DNA of 64,000 nt, from positions 56,261-120,260 of the forward strand of contig JALRBQ010000014.1 in assembly GCA_023257655.1 (NCBI GenBank). The letters run 5' to 3'. Below are positions 58,936 to 64,000 of this stretch, one piece after another. The translations under genes were made by a program, and so were the position numbers. The notes beneath the pieces are model-generated. The model was not told where the DNA came from, did not search any database, and saw nothing but the letters and a program-made list of their open reading frames with translations. The stretch's first letter is position 1; the number at the start of each line of letters is the position of its first letter. Source of the stretch: Pseudomonadales bacterium (GTDB taxonomy: Bacteria > Pseudomonadota > Gammaproteobacteria > Pseudomonadales > Pseudohongiellaceae).

Positions 58936-59508
58936 CTAGTGCAGTTCCTCAAGTAGGGTCGTCGCGTCGATGCCGTCCAACACCAGACGTTCACGTAGCG
59001 CACGCTTTGCCCGGGCAATTGCCGATTCCAGAGCCGTCACCGAGATCGCCATGATAGCAGCCGCTTCCTTGTTGGAAAAACCCTGATAGTGACACAGCAT
59101 CAGGGCGCTGCGCTGGTTCTCCGGCAGTTCTCGAAAGGCGCGCTGCAACTTCTCGGCAGCACCGCGATCACCCTCCTGGGCGAATGACTGCTGTCTGTTC
59201 GGTTCTGCCTCCTCTTCGGAAAAACTCTCCTGCGTCTGTACGTGGCTGTGTTTACGCAGGTGATCGATACACAAGTTATGTGTTATGCGGTGCAGCCAGG
59301 TGGTCAGGCTCGACTTCTCTGGCTGCCATTTCGTCGCATTGATCCACAATCGCAAAAATGTTTCCTGGGCGATGTCTTCAGTTTCGCGACTCGACCCAAG
59401 CATTCTATAGGCGTAATGACTGATCGGTTTCAGATGCTTCGTCACAATGGCCTTGTAAGCAGACTGGTCACCATTGCAGACTGCACGCATCATTTCTTCA
59501 TCAGTCAT
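58936..59508 (-). CDS. ECF-type RNA polymerase sigma factor
   Basis: YAYRMLGSSRETEDIAQETFLRLW; LHRITHNLCIDHLRK; ALMLCHYQGFSNKEAAAIMAISVTALESAIARAKRALRE. Confidence 0.94.
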   Translation of the reverse strand: MTDEEMMRAVCNGDQSAYKAIVTKHLKPISHYAYRMLGSSRETEDIAQETFLRLWINATKWQPEKSSLTTWLHRITHNLCIDHLRKHSHVQTQESFSEEEAEPNRQQSFAQEGDRGAAEKLQRAFRELPENQRSALMLCHYQGFSNKEAAAIMAISVTALESAIARAKRALRERLVLDGIDATTLLEELH

Positions 59509-59534
59509 TACGCGTTTGCTTGAACCTCTAAGCG

Positions 59535-60149
59535 CTAGTTCCGTGCGGGACGGTCACCGCGTGGGCCTTGACCCTGATTATGTCCATCGCCGTGACTCTG
59601 GCTCTGACCATGTTCCTTGCCGTGACCTTGGCCCTGGCCGCCAGGACCGGGACGGCCCATGCGCGGTGGTCGCAATTCTTCAGCATCGAGGACGCCATCG
59701 TCATTGCGATCCATTTCGGTAAAGTTGGCAGTCTGAAATTCGTTCAAGGTTACAATGTCATCGCCATTGACGTCCATCGCCTGGAAACGAGCCGTGGCCC
59801 GCTCGGTCATTCTGGCCTGCATTTCTGCCATGTGCGCGAGTTGATCTTCGCTCGGCTCGGGGCGATTGGCGTCGTCACGATCGCCGCCGCGCCGTCCCAT
59901 ACCGCCCATGCCAGGGCCCGGTCGGGCATTGAGGAATTCGTCGATCGTCAACACGCCATTCCCGTCGGTATCCATGCGGGCAAGCATGTTGTTCTCGCCT
60001 GACTGGAATTCCATCAGGTTGACAACGTCATCGCCGTTGGTATCGAGGGTTTCCAGCATGCGGTTGTCATGCTCGTGTTCATCCGCCGCCAGCGCGAGGC
60101 TGCTGCATGTCAGTAATCCGGCACTTATAAAAAGGTGAAGCTTGTTCAT
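59535..60149 (-). CDS. Secreted EF-hand protein with His/Gly/Gln-rich C-terminal tail
   Basis: Four EF-hand-like loops: DTNGDDVVNLMEF, DTDGNGVLTIDEF, DVNGDDIVTLNEF, DRNDDGVLDAEEL; tail GPGGQGQGHGKEHGQSQSHGDGHNQGQGPRGDRPARN. Confidence 0.93.
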   Translation of the reverse strand: MNKLHLFISAGLLTCSSLALAADEHEHDNRMLETLDTNGDDVVNLMEFQSGENNMLARMDTDGNGVLTIDEFLNARPGPGMGGMGRRGGDRDDANRPEPSEDQLAHMAEMQARMTERATARFQAMDVNGDDIVTLNEFQTANFTEMDRNDDGVLDAEELRPPRMGRPGPGGQGQGHGKEHGQSQSHGDGHNQGQGPRGDRPARN

Positions 60150-60270
60150 GTTGCATCTCCTGCAGATTAGGTTCATGGGTTTATACGCAGGGGATTAAAT
60201 TACCCGTCGCTGTGTTGCGGTTACTTCGAACCCGGATCGGTGTAAGCTAGGCCCTCTGCGAGTCATCAAA

Positions 60271-60309
60271 AGCCACCAAGAGCAACCAAGAGCAACCGAG
60301 AGCGGAGAC
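60271..60309 (+). repeat. 10-nt degenerate tandem repeat (AGCAACCAAG) immediately before NHL gene
   Basis: agccaccaag agcaaccaag agcaaccgag agcggagac. Confidence 0.8.
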
Positions 60310-60314
60310 AGACC

Positions 60315-61250
60315 ATGCCCAGTATTAATTCTGCACGTCAATCTGCCAGTCATACCCTCCTGCAAAGCCTGCTGTTGGCGGCTTGCCTGTCCTCCGGGGC
60401 CACGTTGGCCCAAACTTATGTCATGGACCCTGATTGGCCCAAACCCCTGCCAGACGGCATCGAATGGGGCCAGGTGCCTAACGTCACCATCGACAAGGAC
60501 GGCTACATCTATGCATTCCACCGTGCCGAGCCACCGGTCCTGAAATTCGATCGCGACGGAAATCTCGTCAAAACCTGGGGCTCGGAATGGATCTCATTGC
60601 CGCACGGCTTTAGGGCGGCCCCCGATGGTGCCCTGTGGGCGACGGACTTCCAGCGTGACACCGGCCAGACGGTCACCAAGTTTGATACGGAAGGACGGGT
60701 TCTACTACGCTTCGGTGCCCGTGGTTTCAGCGGTACCAGTCCAAATACCTTCGATGGCCCGGCCGACGTGGCAGTAGCCGAGAATGGTGACATCTTCGTC
60801 GCCGATGGGCATTACAACAACCGCATCGTCAAGTTTAGCAAGGAAGGGCGCTATTTGATGGAGTGGGGCACTCGCGGTGCCGGCAAGGGTGAACTGGATA
60901 TGCCCCACACCATCGTCATCGATCGGCGTGGTCGAGTGCTGGTCGGAGACCGTTCCAATCACCGCATCCAGATTTTCGATCAGCAAGGAACCTATCTCGA
61001 TGAATGGACCCAGTTCGGCTGGCCCAGCGGAATGTTTATCGACCAGAACGATGTGCTGTATGTAGCGGACTACCAGGACAAGCATGGTGTCACTTACGGC
61101 AGTGCCGAAACCGGCAAGGTGCTTGGGTTCATCGCGGGCTCGGAACCGGAAGGCGTTGTCGTCGATGCCGAGGGCAATGTCTACACCGGAGAAGTCACCG
61201 GTGGCGATGGTGGTCCGGGGCGCATCATGCGCAAATTTATCAAGCAGTAG
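60315..61250 (+). CDS. NHL-repeat beta-propeller protein (peptidyl-alpha-hydroxyglycine lyase-like)
   Basis: WGQVPNVTIDKDGYIYAFHRAEPPVLKFDRDGNLVKTWG; MPHTIVIDRRGRVLVGDRSNHRIQIFDQQG. Confidence 0.9.
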   Translation: MPSINSARQSASHTLLQSLLLAACLSSGATLAQTYVMDPDWPKPLPDGIEWGQVPNVTIDKDGYIYAFHRAEPPVLKFDRDGNLVKTWGSEWISLPHGFRAAPDGALWATDFQRDTGQTVTKFDTEGRVLLRFGARGFSGTSPNTFDGPADVAVAENGDIFVADGHYNNRIVKFSKEGRYLMEWGTRGAGKGELDMPHTIVIDRRGRVLVGDRSNHRIQIFDQQGTYLDEWTQFGWPSGMFIDQNDVLYVADYQDKHGVTYGSAETGKVLGFIAGSEPEGVVVDAEGNVYTGEVTGGDGGPGRIMRKFIKQ

Positions 61251-61263
61251 GGGATAGGGGCGC

Positions 61264-63096
61264 TCACAAATACATCCTGCTCAGGATCACCGTGTACGAT
61301 AACCACATGATGATTGTGAGGGGGATGCCCACCTTCAGGAACTCATTGAAACTGTAGTTGCCGGCGTTCATCACGAGCAGATTGGTCTTGTAGGACATCG
61401 GCGTGGCAAAGCTGAGATTTGCACCGAACAAGACAGCGAGCACGAAGGGCTCCGCTGGCACGCCAAGTTGCTGAGCGATGCCGACAGCGATTGGTGTGCC
61501 AATGACCGCGGCGGCGTTGTTGGAGACGATGTTGGTCATGATGCCAATCAGCAACATCAGTGCGCTCATGATGAAGGTCGGTGACGCACTCTGGAAGAAA
61601 TACAGGAAGACCTCCGTCATGTAGAGTGAGGCCCCGGTAATATCCAGCGCCTGGCCGATCGCGAGACTCACGGCCACGACGAAAATGACAGAGGAACTGA
61701 GTCCGCGAATCGCGCCTTCTAGGCTCAGGCTGCGCGACGCGATCATCAGCATCGCGCCAACCACGCTGCTGACGGCGATCGGGATAAAGCCCAGCGCCGA
61801 AACCGCTACCGCAACAAACAGGATCAGCAGCGCGATTGGCGCTTTGCCAGTTCGCGGCACGTCTTCCGAGGCATCCAGAACCAGAAAATCAGTGTTCATC
61901 TTGAGTTTGCGGATATTCTCCTTGTCACCCTGCACCAGGAGCACGTCGCCCGGTTCCAACACCACTTCCATGATCTCCTCATGGGGCTTCCAGATATCCT
62001 TGCCGGCTCGATGCAAGGCCAGCACGATGAGCTGATGCTGTTCCAGGAAGCGGGTATAGCGCAGGTTCTGACCCGCCAGTTTGGAGCCACTCACCACGGC
62101 AATCTCAGCAACTTTCTGGTTCTCGGCCATCAGCGGGTGATCCTCGTTCACCTCGGCATCCTCGGAATAAAGAGTTGCCTTTAACGCCTCAGCGGCGGCA
62201 CGAATCTTCTTCGCGGTGTCCATAACACGCAGGCGGTCGCCGGCGTGCAATACCACATCAGGCAGCGGGTATAAAAAATTGTCCCCGCGTTTTACGCGAA
62301 CGAGACTGATGCCGTCGTCGATGCGCGCCTTGGCCTCGGCGATAGTGAGTCCGACCGCAGGGCTGTCTTCGTCGAGATTGAGGCGGGCCTGAAACATGCG
62401 AGGCGAACTGTCACTGATCTGGATTTCCCTCTTCGCTATCAGCAGCGGGGCGATCAGCCACAGATACAGGATCGCGATGCTGCCGGCGAGCGCGGCCGGC
62501 ACGACGAAGTCGAACATCTCCATGCGCGCCAGGCCCAGGTCATTGGCCACACTCACAACCAACAGGTTGGTCGAGGTGCCGATCGTGGTTCCCATGCCGC
62601 CGACAATCGTCGCGAAACCCATTGGCATCAGGATTTTTGACGGTGAGCCGCCAGTGCGCAGACAGACGCTGATCAGGATCGGCAACAGCAGCACGACGAT
62701 CGGCGTGTTATTCATGAAGGCGCTGAGGATAGCGCTGAAGATCAGTGTGACGAGGGCCGAGATGATCGGTGAGATGCGCCAGGCACGGGTGAGCAGTCGG
62801 CCAAAGGGTTCCAGCGCGCCAGTCTGAACCAGCCCCTGGCCAATCACCATCAGTGCGCAGACGGTGATGAGGGCCTCGTGGGCAAAGCCCTGAAAGAAAT
62901 CGACCGCCTCGAACGGCTCGCCGTGTCCGGTGAAGGGAAACAGGGCGAAAACCAGTGTCAGTACACTGAGAATAATAAGACTGGAGATCTCCAGTTTCAG
63001 CTGCGGCCGCGTGAACAGGGCGAGAGCGATCACCATCATGATCAGCGCGAACAACGCATGCAGATTGGGGATTTCCGGAAAGGCAGTAATCATCAC
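61264..63096 (-). CDS. SLC13 family permease with RCK_C (TrkA-C) domains
   Basis: NNTPIVVLLLPILISVC; GTSTNLLV; two RCK_C-like segments (LVRVKRGDNFLYPLPDVVLHAGDRLRVM; VLEPGDVLLVQGDKENIRKL); SNNAAAVIGTPIAVGIA. Confidence 0.93.
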   Translation of the reverse strand: MMITAFPEIPNLHALFALIMMVIALALFTRPQLKLEISSLIILSVLTLVFALFPFTGHGEPFEAVDFFQGFAHEALITVCALMVIGQGLVQTGALEPFGRLLTRAWRISPIISALVTLIFSAILSAFMNNTPIVVLLLPILISVCLRTGGSPSKILMPMGFATIVGGMGTTIGTSTNLLVVSVANDLGLARMEMFDFVVPAALAGSIAILYLWLIAPLLIAKREIQISDSSPRMFQARLNLDEDSPAVGLTIAEAKARIDDGISLVRVKRGDNFLYPLPDVVLHAGDRLRVMDTAKKIRAAAEALKATLYSEDAEVNEDHPLMAENQKVAEIAVVSGSKLAGQNLRYTRFLEQHQLIVLALHRAGKDIWKPHEEIMEVVLEPGDVLLVQGDKENIRKLKMNTDFLVLDASEDVPRTGKAPIALLILFVAVAVSALGFIPIAVSSVVGAMLMIASRSLSLEGAIRGLSSSVIFVVAVSLAIGQALDITGASLYMTEVFLYFFQSASPTFIMSALMLLIGIMTNIVSNNAAAVIGTPIAVGIAQQLGVPAEPFVLAVLFGANLSFATPMSYKTNLLVMNAGNYSFNEFLKVGIPLTIIMWLSYTVILSRMYL

Positions 63097-63118
63097 CAGG
63101 CCTTGCGTTGGCAGCGCG

Positions 63119-64000
63119 TCAATCGTTGGACGATGGCACCTGTTCCTGACTCTTGATGATCAGTTCCCGGTGCGGATATGGAATCTTGACGCCATTGGCT
63201 TTCAGCGCATCCCACAGGGACAGCAGAACCTGACCCCTGATGTTCGTCAGGCCGCGCTGGGGATCCTTGATCCAGAAGCGCAGCACGAATTCCAGCGAAG
63301 AGTCTCCGAACTTCGTCATCCAGCACACCGGGGCCTGGTCATCGACCACACGGGGGACGTTGCGTGCCGCCTCAATCGCGAGGGCGGTGACCTGGTGTGG
63401 ATCCGAATCGAATGAGACGCCGAACGAAACATCGAGTCGCACCAGGTCATCCGAGAAAGACCAGTTGATCACTTCGCGGGTAATGAAGTCCTCGTTCGGG
63501 ATCAGGTATTCGCGCCCGTCCCGTGTAACGACCGAAATGAAACGGGCGCGCAGCTCACGTATCCAGCCGAAGGTTTCGCCGACAGAAATCGTATCGCCAG
63601 GCTTGATTGACCGGTCGGACAGGATAATGAGGCCCGAGATGAAATTGGAGACGACTTTCTGCAGGCCGAAACCGATACCGACACCGATGGCGCCAGACAG
63701 CACCGACAGCACTGTCAGGTCGATGCCGACGGCCGAGATCGCCACGACACCGGCGAAGACGATGAGGGTGATTCTCAGAATCTTGCCAATCAGAATTCGC
63801 AGACTCGGGGTCAGCTCCTCATTGCGTTGAATGCGACGGTCGAGGAAGTTGCCAATGGTAACGGAGCCGAACAGCGTGACGGCAAGCGTGACGACAACTT
63901 TGATCAACAGCAGCAGCGAGATTCGGAACGAACCGATCGAGAATCCGATGTCATTGAGCAACTCGGCGATGTTGTCATCGATGCCGACGATGACCAGGGC
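63119..64000 (-). CDS. Mechanosensitive ion channel (MscS family), N-terminus beyond window
   Basis: GAIGVGIGFGLQKVVSNFISGLIILSDRSIKPGDTISVGETFGWIRELRARFISVVTRDGREYLIPNEDFITREVINWS; frame stays open to 64000 (ALVIVGIDDNIAELLNDIG). Confidence 0.93.
   Translation of the reverse strand, partial: ALVIVGIDDNIAELLNDIGFSIGSFRISLLLLIKVVVTLAVTLFGSVTIGNFLDRRIQRNEELTPSLRILIGKILRITLIVFAGVVAISAVGIDLTVLSVLSGAIGVGIGFGLQKVVSNFISGLIILSDRSIKPGDTISVGETFGWIRELRARFISVVTRDGREYLIPNEDFITREVINWSFSDDLVRLDVSFGVSFDSDPHQVTALAIEAARNVPRVVDDQAPVCWMTKFGDSSLEFVLRFWIKDPQRGLTNIRGQVLLSLWDALKANGVKIPYPHRELIIKSQEQVPSSND

Noticed and set aside
60225-60245. TTCGAACCC T-loop-like sequence suggesting a tRNA
   Set aside because: No acceptor, D or anticodon stems can be assembled around it.

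Overview
64 kb chromosomal window, probably from a gammaproteobacterium (inferred from gene content only: DUF3014, TrhO/YceA, several TonB receptors, PQQ dehydrogenases, DUF1592/DUF1552). It is densely coding, with about 53 supported protein genes. I found no rRNA, tRNA, CRISPR array, transposase or prophage. Most genes are housekeeping or metabolic: peroxiredoxins, TonB-dependent receptors, PQQ-dependent dehydrogenases, a GMC oxidoreductase with its subunit 3, GFA/VOC/GST/ALDH detoxification-type genes, transporters (SLC13 x2, SSS, CNT, MATE, MscS x2), NHL beta-propellers, TrhO and sulfurtransferase. The strongest unusual signal is at 29186-29728. One peroxiredoxin gene is split in the ORF track by an in-frame TGA exactly at the peroxidatic cysteine (KAFTGG-[TGA][10 protein letters not shown]). 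A hairpin compatible with a bacterial SECIS lies just downstream, so this is very likely a selenocysteine peroxiredoxin. Other points of interest: a Cnr-like ECF sigma / membrane protein / periplasmic metal-sensor module next to a four-EF-hand protein with a His/Gly/Gln-rich tail (57668-60149); a TonB receptor that has lost its plug domain, with the signal peptide out of frame with the barrel (56012-57473); an apparently internally duplicated M42-type peptidase whose N-terminal half looks catalytically dead (35895-37973); and several short purine-rich tandem repeats in intergenic or leader regions.
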